Shown: positions 1 through 9,175 of the stretch, piece by piece
How positions within the stretch are numbered: position 1 is the stretch's first letter
How the letters are laid out: each line of letters begins with the position of its first letter
Assembly: GCA_001007665.1 (NCBI GenBank)
Contig: JXQG01000016.1
Coordinates: forward strand, 1 to 35,886
Source: Candidatus Synechococcus spongiarum SP3
Lineage (GTDB): Bacteria > Cyanobacteriota > Cyanobacteriia > PCC-6307 > Cyanobiaceae
Reading direction: 5' to 3'
Length of the DNA: 35,886 nt
Made by a program: the position numbers and the translations under genes
The notes under the pieces: model-generated
Told to the model about the DNA's origin: nothing
The model's input: the letters and a program-made list of their open reading frames with translations, nothing else
Database searches by the model: none

Positions 1-1
1 G

Positions 2-139
2 CGGCTCTCCCCCGCTCCCCCGCCCGCCGCCGCCTACCACCCACTGGAGTTGGAGCTGGATGTCACCCGCTCCGAGACCACTGGTGGCGATGCCCCTGCC
101 GAGCACGGGGTCATGCTGAGAACCACACTCCTCTGGTGA
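2..139 (+). CDS. C-terminal end of a probable outer-membrane beta-barrel / autotransporter-like protein (partial)
   Basis: Frame 2 is open from the window edge to a TGA at 137-139 and encodes about 45 residues: a Pro/Ala-rich stretch, then alternating hydrophobic and polar residues (HPLELELDVTRSE), an acidic loop (GGDAPAEHG) and a final strand ending MLRTTLLW. An amphipathic last strand with a terminal aromatic residue is typical of outer-membrane beta-barrels, and this particular C-terminus resembles autotransporter-type barrel ends as I remember them. The start and the passenger part lie outside the window. The call rests on about 40 residues, so the function is tentative; it could also be the end of an unrelated secreted protein. 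Confidence 0.4.
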   Translation, partial: RLSPAPPPAAAYHPLELELDVTRSETTGGDAPAEHGVMLRTTLLW

Positions 140-591
140 CCACAGTTCCTGGAAGGTTGGCAGGGCTACTCCCTCCCTCTCCACCGGATGGGGGGAACTC
201 CCATGTTGTCCGGCCACTGCTATGGACTCTCCATGGAAGCCTTCGCCATCGGATGGATGTTGGCATGGACGCTGCCACCCTCAGCCCACGGCTACCCCAT
301 CCTTCTGCCAAGCCGCACACGGGCATCCACCTGCCGGGCCTGGGCGGCTTCAGCCAAGGCTCAATTCGCGAAACGTAGGCACTACTGCAGAATCCAAGCG
401 GCGCGGCAGCAGGTTCCGGCTGATGGCTGACGGCCCGGTCTCACGGGATGGAACCATCGCAGATTGCTGGCCAGGACCTTTCCTTGATGGCCTCTTCTTC
501 CACGTTCCAGATCAGGGGACCGGAGGGAAGCTGCCCTCCCGCTGGCTTGGGGCTTGGGGCAGCCTGATGATGCCCTTGGCCGGAATTGGGG
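140..591. other. Convergent intergenic stretch without a recognisable gene
   Basis: This stretch of about 450 bases lies between two convergent genes. Several 60-140 codon open frames cross it, but none has a plausible start signal or a recognisable product. A short GC hairpin (GGAGGG at 522-527 with CCCTCC at 534-539) lies just past the end of the DUF2079 gene. It has no T tract, so it is only a weak terminator candidate. Confidence 0.5.
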
Positions 592-2067
592 TTAGTTATT
601 ATCTCGTGGCTGTCCAAGCGACTTCTGGCAAAGAATAAATTGACCGCTTTTCTCTTCTTCTTGGCAATTCCATCCCAAGTCTTGAATGGAATTGATGATG
701 GCTGTAGCATGGTGTTGACTCACCTTACCTGGGCTATGGGGATTCAGCAAGACAACATCCAATCGAGCCAGTTGTTCCGCGGTTGGCAGCTTTTCAGGAC
801 TTGGATTTTGTATCAGCGGTCGATGACTTAAATGGGGGACCAGGTAGTCATGTGTTAGAACTGCGGAGTTGTTGGGAATCTTGACAATGACATTCTGGGC
901 AGTTTGCATTTGGTCCGCTCTTGATAGATAGCGATCAAGGAAATACCCCGGCTTGGCCAACAGCGCCCAAGACAGGGTTGCCCAGAAGTAGCAGAACCAA
1001 AGTCGCCGCGTCAGCCAGAGACGGCCTTGGCGCAGGTCACAGGTCAAGCCATCCATGCTGGCCACAACCAGAAGAACAGCCAAGGGAAGATTATAATGAT
1101 GGACTACATCTTGCTGGGACTCCCATGAGGAAAGCAGATTGGCTATCAGCAAGGGCAGTGTTGCAATCAGTAGCGGCAGGGAATAGGGGCGCCAGTAGAA
1201 GGCCAAGGGCAGACTTAACAGGAATAGATAGAAGAGGATGTTCACCCAGTCCAAGGCCCCAAGAAACTCCATCGGGCTGAAGAGTGCATTGCGAAGAATG
1301 TCGCCAACACCATCGCCAAGGTGTTGATAACGCCCAAGGGCTGCTGGGCCAACACCGTTATTCAGGATCGGATAAAGACCCTTGGCCAACACCAACAGCC
1401 AACTCCCCCCCAGCACCAGCGCTTCCGTCGCCCAGCGCCAGCGTCGACGGCATGCCTGCTCCAGGGCCAGGCCAACGACAATCAGGCCGAGCCCATCCCG
1501 ACAGCCCATCATGACAAACAGGCAGAGGAGCCAAAGCCAGCGCCGTTCAGCACGGTTGGCCCAAATGGCCAGGGCCAACAGAGGCATGGCCCAGGTTTCC
1601 GGACGGAAGTCAACAACAAAGCTGGCATTGAACACCACTGGCTGGAGCCACCACAACCCACAGATCAACCATCGTTCCCGTGGTTTCAGGCCAGCCTGCA
1701 CCCCCAGGTGCCACAGGGGCCAGGCCGTGAGGATTAACCCCAACGCTTGCGTAAAAAACAACCAGTGGACTGACGGCGCCAGCCAGTAGAACGGCGCAAC
1801 GGCATAGAACATCCAGGCCCCATGGTTCCCCATGTGGTGCAGACCCAGGAGGGTGGAGCGGGGCTCCAGTCCCTGGCTCATTTGCCAGGCCACTTGGTCA
1901 TAGATGCCCAAATCCCAACCGGCACTGTGCAATAAGGTGTGTCGCAGTGCCTGCAGACTCCAGAGCAGGCTGACCAGCACCGCGGAGATCAACCAGAAAG
2001 GTGTTGGTGGAAACTTGGGGGTAACGGTTGGCCTTGGCCGTTGTTCAAGCTGGCCGTCACTCGTCAC
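592..2067 (-). CDS. DUF2079 family polytopic membrane protein
   Basis: This is a predicted integral membrane protein of about 491 residues with roughly ten hydrophobic segments and a soluble C-terminal domain of about 120 residues. The motif SAGWDLGIYDQVAW near residue 50 and the later HHMGNHGAW and DFRPETWAMP patches match DUF2079 as I know it, a family distantly like GT-C glycosyltransferases and of unknown reaction. The open frame begins with TTG at 2076, but a GTG at 2067 has GGGAG about nine bases upstream and is the better start. The gene lies downstream of tRNA-Ser on the same strand. The family call is fairly secure; any substrate, such as polyprenyl-linked sugars, would be a guess. 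Confidence 0.8.
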   Translation of the reverse strand: MTSDGQLEQRPRPTVTPKFPPTPFWLISAVLVSLLWSLQALRHTLLHSAGWDLGIYDQVAWQMSQGLEPRSTLLGLHHMGNHGAWMFYAVAPFYWLAPSVHWLFFTQALGLILTAWPLWHLGVQAGLKPRERWLICGLWWLQPVVFNASFVVDFRPETWAMPLLALAIWANRAERRWLWLLCLFVMMGCRDGLGLIVVGLALEQACRRRWRWATEALVLGGSWLLVLAKGLYPILNNGVGPAALGRYQHLGDGVGDILRNALFSPMEFLGALDWVNILFYLFLLSLPLAFYWRPYSLPLLIATLPLLIANLLSSWESQQDVVHHYNLPLAVLLVVASMDGLTCDLRQGRLWLTRRLWFCYFWATLSWALLAKPGYFLDRYLSRADQMQTAQNVIVKIPNNSAVLTHDYLVPHLSHRPLIQNPSPEKLPTAEQLARLDVVLLNPHSPGKVSQHHATAIINSIQDLGWNCQEEEKSGQFILCQKSLGQPRDNN

Positions 2068-2100
2068 TGGGGTCAACTCCCAAAGAAAACAGACAGGAAA

Positions 2101-2185
<85 letters not shown>

Positions 2186-2276
2186 TCGTGCGTTGTGCTG
2201 CCCAAGAGGACCACAGGATTCTGCCACAGCCGTGCATTGGAGGCTGCTGCCGCCAGCCCACGCGCTGTTGGTAGCG

Positions 2277-4595
2277 TCAGGGTGTCTTCTCCGGCAGAAG
2301 GCACTTGTCCGAGTCACAGGCCATGGGGCCAGCCTCGGCCGGGACGCCGTGGTCGTGCCGTTGCAGGGCGGTGAAGAAATCTTCCTCGCGGCGCCGTGTC
2401 AGCACAGCGGCATTGAGCTGGTCGTAGACCACCTTGCTGATGGGCTCAAAGGGGAGGCGTGGAAACGTGGCGTTGGCGTCAAACCGGGCCAGCAGCGCCG
2501 CGGAGATGTAGCCCCCATCAGTGTGGATGGCCTGGTGAATGACCTGGGCCAGGGGGCGAATCTCTTCCTCCCGCAACTCAATGGTGGCGCTGGTGTTGTG
2601 TCCCACGTAAAATTGCTGCACCTGCATGTAGAAGTCAAACTGCGCGGTGGCGGAAAAACGACTCAGGTCCACCTGGTCAGCCCCAGGCAGGTTGGCCCAA
2701 CTCACCGCCGTGGGGATCTCCACCAGCCATTCCGTGCAACGGGGATCAAACGGATCGTCCAGGAGGCGACCTTGGTCGTCCTTATCGGTCTGGGCAGGAA
2801 CGATTGTGTAGCCATAGTCCATGCAGGCCAAGGCGACGGGGTCGTTCTTGCGGAAGGTGATGCGGCGGATAAACCGCTGGGATTTTGGCGGATGCCACCC
2901 CGGGCTGGCCCCTGTGAGCAGACTCTTGGTGCCAGCCGGCTGAACCGTGGTGCAGCGGTTGGGAACCTTGAGGCCATGGTCGTTGCAATACGCCTCCACC
3001 GTGTCTTGCACCACCTGGCTCCAGCGGAGAAGGTACTCCGCCTCCTGATCCAGGAACTGGCAACCGGCCGCGTGGTGTTGGCGCCCTTCTCGCCACCAGT
3101 GGAGCCATGGTGTGCCAAAGGCGTGGACAAAGAAGTCGAAGAGACCGGTGAAGCTCACCCCCACGATGGGATCCATCTCGCGGCTGCGCTGGTAGCGCTC
3201 CACCACGAAGCGATGATTGAGCAGCACCGCTGCCGCCAGCGCCGCGGCCTGGAAGGCTTTCTCCTGTCCTTGCTGATCTCGCGGGGAAATGAGGTTGAGG
3301 TGTACCTCCGAGAGGTTGCAATGAAAGTCCGAACCGATGATTTCACCGCAAGGGTTGAGCCCATAGCGGCTCAGGCGGTGCTCCATCTCCTGGAGGGGGA
3401 TTGGTCCATGGTTCAACTGGAGCCAGTTATCCGCCTCCTGGCGTCCCTGGTCGCAGTAAACGTCAACGAACTCCTGGCGGAGCTCGGCCGTGGTCAGGAG
3501 GTCGGCATTGGCCCGGGCGATGGCCTCCGGCGCAAATTGAATGGCCCCCTCACCGGAGTGGTATTGACGCCGCACCGCATCCTCAATCGCCTCCAGGCTG
3601 GGCCGTGTATGAAACACGCGGGTGTGGTTGGCCATGCGCAGGGCATCCCGCTCGGGGTCAATGCGCCAACTGCCGTCTGGTCCCTGCTGCCACAGGTTGT
3701 CTTTTGCGCCGGCCGCCAGGGTGTCCTGGGCGGCAAATTGGCGCATCCCCGCAGAACGGCGAATGTTGCCCGCCACGATGGTGACCGCCGCCTCGTCAAT
3801 GAGCAGACAGCACTCCACGGAATTGAGCTGGCGCCCCAAGGCCCCGTTCAGAATGGCCGCCACGCGAGCGAAGAGATCTTGCAGCTTGATGGGATTCGCC
3901 ACCCCGCCAAAGCCTTTCAGAGGCTCGCCAACGGGGCGCACGTGGGAGAGGTCCACCGTGATCTGCAACGGCATTGCAGCCGTCAGCGTCTCGTCGCTGG
4001 CCAGTCGCAACAGGCTGCGATAGGCCTCCACCCATCCCTGGCGGCTGTCTCCCACCGTGATGGACACCTGAGACCCCTGGATCCGGAGGGTGGTGACTCC
4101 CTGGCGGTCCTGGGGAGGGCATTGCCCGATGGGGGTCACCCGGACCACCTGAAGGTGGTTCAGGATGGGAGGGAGTTGTTGAATATGACGGGGTTCAATG
4201 ACGGCGCCCGTGCCACAGCCCATCATGGCCAGGTCCATCATCAAGGCAAAGGCTTCCCAATCCACCAGGTTGGTTGACGTGCAGTTGTAGGCCCCGGAAA
4301 AGTTCTCCGGTCTGCCCACCCATGACGTGCCGCCAATCCAGAGCCAGCGCCCTGCCGGCAAAGCCCTGAACTGCACCTGCTGCTGGCGCAGCAACTCCAC
4401 CTGATCCGGACGCAGTTGCTCCAGCCTCGCCAGACCTTCCAGGCTGCGGTTGGTCACGTCAGCCCAGGTTTCCCGCTGGCGGTGCAGCGTACGGCTGTAG
4501 GTGCGAAAAAACACCGGATAGGCCGCTGGGGCCGTGTCCGGAAACTTCCTCTGGTTTGCGCCTGTGCTGGCCGGGACCACTTTTGGGGAACGCAA
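2277..4595 (-). CDS. nrdJ: Adenosylcobalamin-dependent ribonucleoside-triphosphate reductase (class II, monomeric)
   Basis: This enzyme makes dNTPs from NTPs using adenosylcobalamin. The protein is about 772 residues, the usual size for the Lactobacillus leichmannii type enzyme. Visible landmarks are [18 protein letters not shown] near residue 25, the active-site cysteine in YNCTSTN (about C105), the thiyl-radical cysteine in NPCGEI (about C416) with FHCNLSEV after it (about C426), and a C-terminal CX4C pair in ACDSDKC (about C760 and C765) that shuttles reducing power. The open frame runs up to 4727, but the extra N-terminus is not family-like. A TTG at 4595 has GAGGA four bases upstream, and a GTG lies a few codons later; I chose 4595. 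The gene is divergent from prfC across about 150 bases. Dependence on B12 is known for this family. Confidence 0.92.
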   Translation of the reverse strand: MRSPKVVPASTGANQRKFPDTAPAAYPVFFRTYSRTLHRQRETWADVTNRSLEGLARLEQLRPDQVELLRQQQVQFRALPAGRWLWIGGTSWVGRPENFSGAYNCTSTNLVDWEAFALMMDLAMMGCGTGAVIEPRHIQQLPPILNHLQVVRVTPIGQCPPQDRQGVTTLRIQGSQVSITVGDSRQGWVEAYRSLLRLASDETLTAAMPLQITVDLSHVRPVGEPLKGFGGVANPIKLQDLFARVAAILNGALGRQLNSVECCLLIDEAAVTIVAGNIRRSAGMRQFAAQDTLAAGAKDNLWQQGPDGSWRIDPERDALRMANHTRVFHTRPSLEAIEDAVRRQYHSGEGAIQFAPEAIARANADLLTTAELRQEFVDVYCDQGRQEADNWLQLNHGPIPLQEMEHRLSRYGLNPCGEIIGSDFHCNLSEVHLNLISPRDQQGQEKAFQAAALAAAVLLNHRFVVERYQRSREMDPIVGVSFTGLFDFFVHAFGTPWLHWWREGRQHHAAGCQFLDQEAEYLLRWSQVVQDTVEAYCNDHGLKVPNRCTTVQPAGTKSLLTGASPGWHPPKSQRFIRRITFRKNDPVALACMDYGYTIVPAQTDKDDQGRLLDDPFDPRCTEWLVEIPTAVSWANLPGADQVDLSRFSATAQFDFYMQVQQFYVGHNTSATIELREEEIRPLAQVIHQAIHTDGGYISAALLARFDANATFPRLPFEPISKVVYDQLNAAVLTRRREEDFFTALQRHDHGVPAEAGPMACDSDKCLLPEKTP

Positions 4596-4709
4596 CGGGT
4601 CCTCGTGACCATTGTCGGGTGGGGGAGAGGGTGCTGTGTCCAACGTGCCGGATCTGCTGCCTTCGATGGAGGATAGAAGAATACGCCAGGCAGATTTTGG
4701 ACAGTTGCA

Positions 4710-4747
4710 GTGGGGAAACCAGCACAACCGGACCGGGTGGGGAAACC
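4710..4747. promoter_or_regulatory. Pair of 11-bp direct repeats in the nrdJ/prfC divergent promoter region
   Basis: GTGGGGAAACC occurs exactly at 4710-4720 and again at 4737-4747, 27 bases apart, directly before the proposed prfC start. The second copy may double as the ribosome-binding region of prfC (GGGGA before TTG). A role as operator is inference; chance duplication is possible. Confidence 0.35.
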
Positions 4748-6361
4748 TTGGAGCAAGAGCAGGCCGCAGCCGTGGCCAGGCGGCGCAATCTCGCCATCAT
4801 CTCCCACCCCGATGCCGGCAAGACCACACTGACGGAAAAACTCCTGCTCTACGGCGGCGCCATTCAGCAGGCAGGGGCTGTTCGTGCACGGGGAGAACAG
4901 CGGCGGGTAACCTCCGACTGGATGGAGTTGGAGAAACAGCGCGGTATTTCCATCACCTCCACCGTGTTGCAGTTCGACTATGGGGCCCACACCATTAATC
5001 TGCTGGACACCCCCGGCCACCAGGATTTTTCCGAAGACACCTACCGCACCCTGGCGGCAGCGGATAACGCGGTCATGCTGGAGGACGCCGCCAAAGGTTT
5101 GGAGCCCCAAACCCGCAAGCTTTTCGAGGTGTGCCGCCTGCGGCGGATTCCCCTGTTGACCTTCATCAACAAGATGGACCGGCCGGGGCGAGAGCCCCTG
5201 GAGCTGGTGGACGAGATCGAGCAGGAGTTGGGGCTGCCGTGCTGGCCGGTCAATTGGCCCATCGGCAGCGGCGACCAATTCCGTGGCGTCGTTGATCGCC
5301 GTCATCGCCAGGCGATCCTGTTCCAGCGGGGTGATCGGGGCCGTCAGGCCCGAGAGCTGCGCATGGGCGTCGAGGATCCCTGCCTTGGGGAGATGGTGGA
5401 GGACCACCTGCTCACCAAGGCCCTGGAGGAGTTGGAGCTGCTGGATGGCGCTGGAGCGGACTTGACGCTGGAGGCCATCCATCGGGGAGACCTCACGCCG
5501 GTGTTTTTTGGCTCGGCCATGACCAACTTTGGGGTGGACCACTTTCTGAAGGCCTTCCTGCGCCTGGCCCTTCCCCCCATGGCCCGCACCAGCAGCGCTG
5601 GGCGGATTGACCCGCTGAGATCCCAGTTCAGTGGCTTCATCTTCAAGTTACAGGCCAACATGGATCCGCGACACCGGGACCGGGTGGCCTTTCTGCGGGT
5701 CTGCTCCGGCACCTTCGAGCGAGACATGGTGGCCCACCATGCCCGCAGCGGCAAAGTCGTTCGCCTTTCCCGACCCCAAAAGCTTTTTGGCCAGGATCGT
5801 TCCGTTGTGGATCGGGCCTATCCCGGCGATGTGATTGGCCTGAACAATCCCGGTGTGTTTGCCATTGGCGACACCCTGTACCAGGGCCAAAAGGTGGAAT
5901 ACGAGGGCATTCCCTGCTTCAGTCCTGAGATCTTCAGTTGGCTCCATAACCCCAACCCCTCCGCCTTCAAGGGGTTTCGCAAGGGGGTGAACGCGTTGCG
6001 GGAGGAGGGGGCCGTGCAGATCCTCTACGACACGGATCCCGGCAAGCGCAACCCCATCCTGGCGGCTGTCGGTCAGTTGCAACTGGAGGTGGTGCAGCAC
6101 CGCCTGGAGCACGACTACGGGGTCCCCACCCGCCTGGAGCCCCTGGGGTTCACCACCGCCCGTTGGGTGACAGGGGGCTGGCCTGCGCTGGAAGCCCTGG
6201 GACGGCTGTTCAACTGCAAAGCCGTGCGGGATTCCTGGAATCGTCCCGTGCTGCTCTTCAAGAACAGCTGGAATCTTCAGCAACTTCATGGGGAGCACCC
6301 GGAACTGGAGTTGGCCGCTGTAGCGCCCGTGATGAGCGGGACGGAGCCCATGGCCCTGTAG
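4748..6361 (+). CDS. prfC: Peptide chain release factor 3 (RF3 GTPase)
   Basis: RF3 is a translational GTPase that recycles RF1/RF2 from terminated ribosomes. The protein is about 537 residues. The G-domain motifs are all present: [14 protein letters not shown] (P-loop, about residue 20), the switch region [15 protein letters not shown] and NKMDRPGR. The RF3-type domains II and III follow ([12 protein letters not shown], then a C-terminal region with [16 protein letters not shown]), separating it from EF-G. The open frame extends upstream to 4556, but RF3 normally starts about 15 residues before the RRxxAIISH motif. A TTG at 4748 with GGGGA just upstream fits that, while the upstream codons overlap the nrdJ promoter region. 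It is followed 67 bases later by ridA on the same strand. Confidence 0.93.
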   Translation: MEQEQAAAVARRRNLAIISHPDAGKTTLTEKLLLYGGAIQQAGAVRARGEQRRVTSDWMELEKQRGISITSTVLQFDYGAHTINLLDTPGHQDFSEDTYRTLAAADNAVMLEDAAKGLEPQTRKLFEVCRLRRIPLLTFINKMDRPGREPLELVDEIEQELGLPCWPVNWPIGSGDQFRGVVDRRHRQAILFQRGDRGRQARELRMGVEDPCLGEMVEDHLLTKALEELELLDGAGADLTLEAIHRGDLTPVFFGSAMTNFGVDHFLKAFLRLALPPMARTSSAGRIDPLRSQFSGFIFKLQANMDPRHRDRVAFLRVCSGTFERDMVAHHARSGKVVRLSRPQKLFGQDRSVVDRAYPGDVIGLNNPGVFAIGDTLYQGQKVEYEGIPCFSPEIFSWLHNPNPSAFKGFRKGVNALREEGAVQILYDTDPGKRNPILAAVGQLQLEVVQHRLEHDYGVPTRLEPLGFTTARWVTGGWPALEALGRLFNCKAVRDSWNRPVLLFKNSWNLQQLHGEHPELELAAVAPVMSGTEPMAL

Positions 6362-6428
6362 AGCGCCTCCTTCCGGGACGGATCCATGCCCATCTGGCAG
6401 TCTGGAACTTGCGCGAACGATCCCCACC

Positions 6429-6827
6429 ATGGCAGAGGCCGTTTTCACCCCCAACGCACCGACTCCGGTGGGTCCCTACAGCCAGGCCGTGCGGGCAGGG
6501 AATACCATCTACTGCTCGGGCCAGATTGGCCTGGATCCCCAAACCGGCCTCATGGTGGGATTTCCCGATGACGTGGAGGCGGAGGCCACCCAGGTGCTTC
6601 ACAACCTGGGGGCTGTGCTCAAAGCGGCAGGGGCGACGCCCTCCCATGTGGTGCGCACCACAATTTATCTCACCGATCTGGGGCACTTCGACCTGGTAAA
6701 CAGACTTTACGGGAAGATGTTTGGCGCAGGCGTCCTGCCGGCGCGGGCCTGTGTCCAGGTGGCGGCGCTGCCCAAGGGGGCCCGTGTAGAAATCGATGCC
6801 GTTGCCGTTCTTGTCTTTCCCTACTGA
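6429..6827 (+). CDS. ridA: RidA family enamine/imine deaminase
   Basis: RidA hydrolyses reactive enamine/imine intermediates released by PLP enzymes such as threonine dehydratase. The 132-residue protein has the complete family pattern: PVGPYSQAV near residue 13, YCSGQIGLDP, a central VVRTTIYLTD segment, and the C-terminal PARACVQVAALPKGARVEID, which carries the conserved carboxylate-binding Arg and the catalytic-region Glu. The length is normal for a trimeric RidA. It lies between prfC and the ABC exporter gene on the same strand and may share a transcript with them. The family call is secure; the in vivo substrate is not shown by sequence. Confidence 0.93.
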   Translation: MAEAVFTPNAPTPVGPYSQAVRAGNTIYCSGQIGLDPQTGLMVGFPDDVEAEATQVLHNLGAVLKAAGATPSHVVRTTIYLTDLGHFDLVNRLYGKMFGAGVLPARACVQVAALPKGARVEIDAVAVLVFPY

Positions 6828-6860
6828 CACCAGCCTGTAGCGCGGGGCGCGACTGATCTC

Positions 6861-8768
6861 TTGCCTGCTTTCTCCCCACACCCCAGACCTCCGTGGCTGC
6901 TGCTGCTGCGGAGAGGCGACGCTTCGGAGCAACTGCTCCAATTGTTGAAGGCCCTGCCGCACCGCCGCCGCCGCGCCCTGCTGGCGCTGCTGGCGCTCTC
7001 CGGGGTGACAGGCCTCGTCGATCTGGTGATGGTGGTTCTGCTGGCCCGGCTGACGGCTGCGCTGGTGGATGTTCCCCTTCCCAATCAACTACCTGGCATC
7101 AAGGTGTTCGGGGGATCTCTCCATGATCAGACCCTTTGGCTGGTGGGCTTGTTCACCCTGTTGGCCTGGCTGGCCTCCCTGAGCAAGGTGGGATTGCAAG
7201 TGAGGCAACAAAAGCTCGCGGCCCGCATCTGGCACGACCTCTCCGCAAGGATCTACGCCAACGTGATGGGTCAGGAGCTCGCCTACCACCTCAGGACCAG
7301 AACAGGCGACCTCACCCAGTTGGTCATCGAGAACGTGAAAGCCACCGCCGTGCAGGTGATCTACCCGCTGCTGCGCCTGGCGGGGGCCTGTCTGACGCTG
7401 GTGTTTGTCTCCATCGGCGTGTTGCTGGTGGGGCGGGGGCTGGCGGCAGGGCTGGTGGTCCTGCTGGTGGCGGCCTACCTGACCGTTTCCCTGGTCTTCA
7501 CCCCCCATCTGCGCCGCGCCAGCCAGAAGACCGTCCAGTTGGCCCAGCGCTCCACCTGTCTGCTGATGGAGTCCCTCAGTTCTGTGCGGGACATTCAACT
7601 GGCCCAGCAAGAGCCCTATTTTCAGCAACAGTTTGTGCAATCCGTGGATGAGGCCCGGCGCTATGCCTGGCAGTTGAACACCCTCCCCCAACTCCCCCGC
7701 CTGCTGGTGGAGCCCCTGGGCATTACCCTCATTTTTGGACTGGGCACCCTTCCCCCGCTGCTGCGGGGTGACCTGGAGCAGGTGCGTCAGGTGATTCCCT
7801 TCCTGGCAGCCCTGGCGCTGGCGGGACTGCGGCTGATGCCCCCCCTTCAGGACGTGTTCTCGTCCCTGATCCAGCTTCGGGGTAGCCTGCCCATGGTGAG
7901 CAAGGTGGTGGAGCTGCTCCAGTTGCCCCGTCGGCGCCTCACCATCACCTCCCCCGGTGTACCGCTTCCCGACGCAGTGTTTCCACACCTCACCATCGGA
8001 CTCCACGACGTGTGGTACAGCTATGGGAAACGCCAGGACAATGCCGCCGCGACAGGACATCACCGGGACAGCTCGGACAGTGGAGACTGGGTATTGCAGA
8101 AGTTGAATCTCACCATCCCTGTGGGGGCGCGGGTAGCGCTGGTGGGCTCCACCGGTAGCGGCAAAACCACCACGGGCCATGTTCTGCTGGCTCTGCTACA
8201 ACCCCAACGGGGAGCCCTGGAGCTGGATGGCCAGCCGCTGAGTACGCAGCAGCGCCCCGCCTGGCAGGTCGGTTGCGCCCATGTGCCCCAACTGATTCAA
8301 CTGTTGGACGGCACGGTGGAGCAGAACGTGGCGTTCGGGGTGGAGGAGGAGGCCGTTGATCACGACCGGGTTCAGGAGGCCGTTGCCGTGGCCCGACTGG
8401 CGGAACTTGTGGCCAGCCTCCCCTCCGGCCTGCAGACCCCTGTCGGCCAAAACGGCATTCAGCTCTCCGGTGGTCAGCGGCAGCGGATTGCCTTGGCGCG
8501 AGCCTTCTACCGTCGAGCCCGGTTTCTGCTGTTGGACGAAGCCACCAGCGCACTGGACAACCGCACCGAGAGCGACATCATTCGGGCGTTGGATCAGGTG
8601 GGTGGGCAATGCACAACCGTGATCATTGCCCACCGCCTGGCCACGGTGGCCCGCTGCGACCAGATCCACGAGCTTGCCAATGGTTGCGTCAAAGCCTCCG
8701 GCCACTTTGAGGAGTTGTGCAGAACCTCCCCCAGCTTTGCCGAATTGGTTCGGTTGGACCGCCTTTGA
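6861..8768 (+). CDS. ABC exporter, fused permease/ATPase half-transporter
   Basis: This is a type IV ABC exporter half-transporter of about 635 residues. Residues from about 40 to 320 hold five or six hydrophobic segments (for example LALSGVTGLVDLVMVVLLA). The C-terminal ATPase domain has Walker A GSTGSGKTT near residue 430, the signature LSGGQRQRIALARAF near 535, Walker B FLLLDEATSALD near 555 and an H-loop IIAHRLATV near 587. The substrate cannot be read from the sequence; lipid, oligosaccharide or peptide are all possible. The frame opens with TTG at 6861 and has no clear ribosome-binding site; a start a few codons later is possible. It follows ridA by 33 bases and is convergent with the P450 gene. 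Confidence 0.85.
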   Translation: MPAFSPHPRPPWLLLLRRGDASEQLLQLLKALPHRRRRALLALLALSGVTGLVDLVMVVLLARLTAALVDVPLPNQLPGIKVFGGSLHDQTLWLVGLFTLLAWLASLSKVGLQVRQQKLAARIWHDLSARIYANVMGQELAYHLRTRTGDLTQLVIENVKATAVQVIYPLLRLAGACLTLVFVSIGVLLVGRGLAAGLVVLLVAAYLTVSLVFTPHLRRASQKTVQLAQRSTCLLMESLSSVRDIQLAQQEPYFQQQFVQSVDEARRYAWQLNTLPQLPRLLVEPLGITLIFGLGTLPPLLRGDLEQVRQVIPFLAALALAGLRLMPPLQDVFSSLIQLRGSLPMVSKVVELLQLPRRRLTITSPGVPLPDAVFPHLTIGLHDVWYSYGKRQDNAAATGHHRDSSDSGDWVLQKLNLTIPVGARVALVGSTGSGKTTTGHVLLALLQPQRGALELDGQPLSTQQRPAWQVGCAHVPQLIQLLDGTVEQNVAFGVEEEAVDHDRVQEAVAVARLAELVASLPSGLQTPVGQNGIQLSGGQRQRIALARAFYRRARFLLLDEATSALDNRTESDIIRALDQVGGQCTTVIIAHRLATVARCDQIHELANGCVKASGHFEELCRTSPSFAELVRLDRL

Positions 8769-8778
8769 TGGTTTTTAT

Positions 8779-8864
8779 GGTGGCGTGGCTGGAACTTTGC
8801 CAGAATCAAGGAATACCGGGGCATTGCCACCGGCTGTGACAAAACCGCCACCAGCCATGCCGCC
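8779..8864. repeat. Imperfect inverted repeat just past the ABC exporter gene
   Basis: GGTGGCGTGGCTGG at 8779-8792 can pair with CCAGCCATGCCGCC at 8851-8864 along 14 positions, two of them G-U wobbles in RNA. A smaller GGCATTGCC palindrome-like element lies in the loop. No T tract follows. It begins 10 bases after the ABC exporter stop, so it may shape the 3' end of that mRNA, or it may be a small mobile-element relic. Confidence 0.4.
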
Positions 8865-9175
8865 AACTGGAATCTTGTAGCAACCCTTCTTGCGCCAAGG
8901 TAAATCCCTTTAGTCCACAGGCCCTGGAGCGTATGGGAATGACCGGTCAGGGATGGTGAGCATCGATCTTGTCACAGATCACATTCCGGATGCCACCACC
9001 ACCTTGGCATTGGCCATTTTCTGGAGAAGCACCATCCGGGAGACGAAGATCTTCCCGGTGGCCACCGCTGGCGCCAAAGCGTCTCACAAACTCTTTCAAC
9101 AAGCTCCCAGGGCCACCAACAGCTGAAGGGCCGGAACCCAGGGCCGGAACCCAGGGTTGGTATTTTTTGGTGGTG
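8865..9175. other. Convergent intergenic stretch with a tandem 13-bp repeat
   Basis: There is no supported gene between the ABC exporter and the P450, which converge here. GGGCCGGAACCCA occurs twice head to tail at 9128-9153 and begins a third time at 9154. Short open frames of 79-93 codons cross the region on both strands but show no recognisable protein or start signal. Confidence 0.5.

Noticed and set aside
522-539. GC hairpin as terminator of the DUF2079 gene
   Set aside because: No T tract follows on either strand, so it was mentioned only in the intergenic entry.
4556-4747. N-terminal extension of RF3 from an upstream start
   Set aside because: The extra 64 residues are Cys- and Arg-rich, unlike RF3, and overlap the divergent promoter region.
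4454-5542. Minus-strand open frame of 362 codons
   Set aside because: It covers the opposite strand of prfC and part of the nrdJ leader, and shows no domain.
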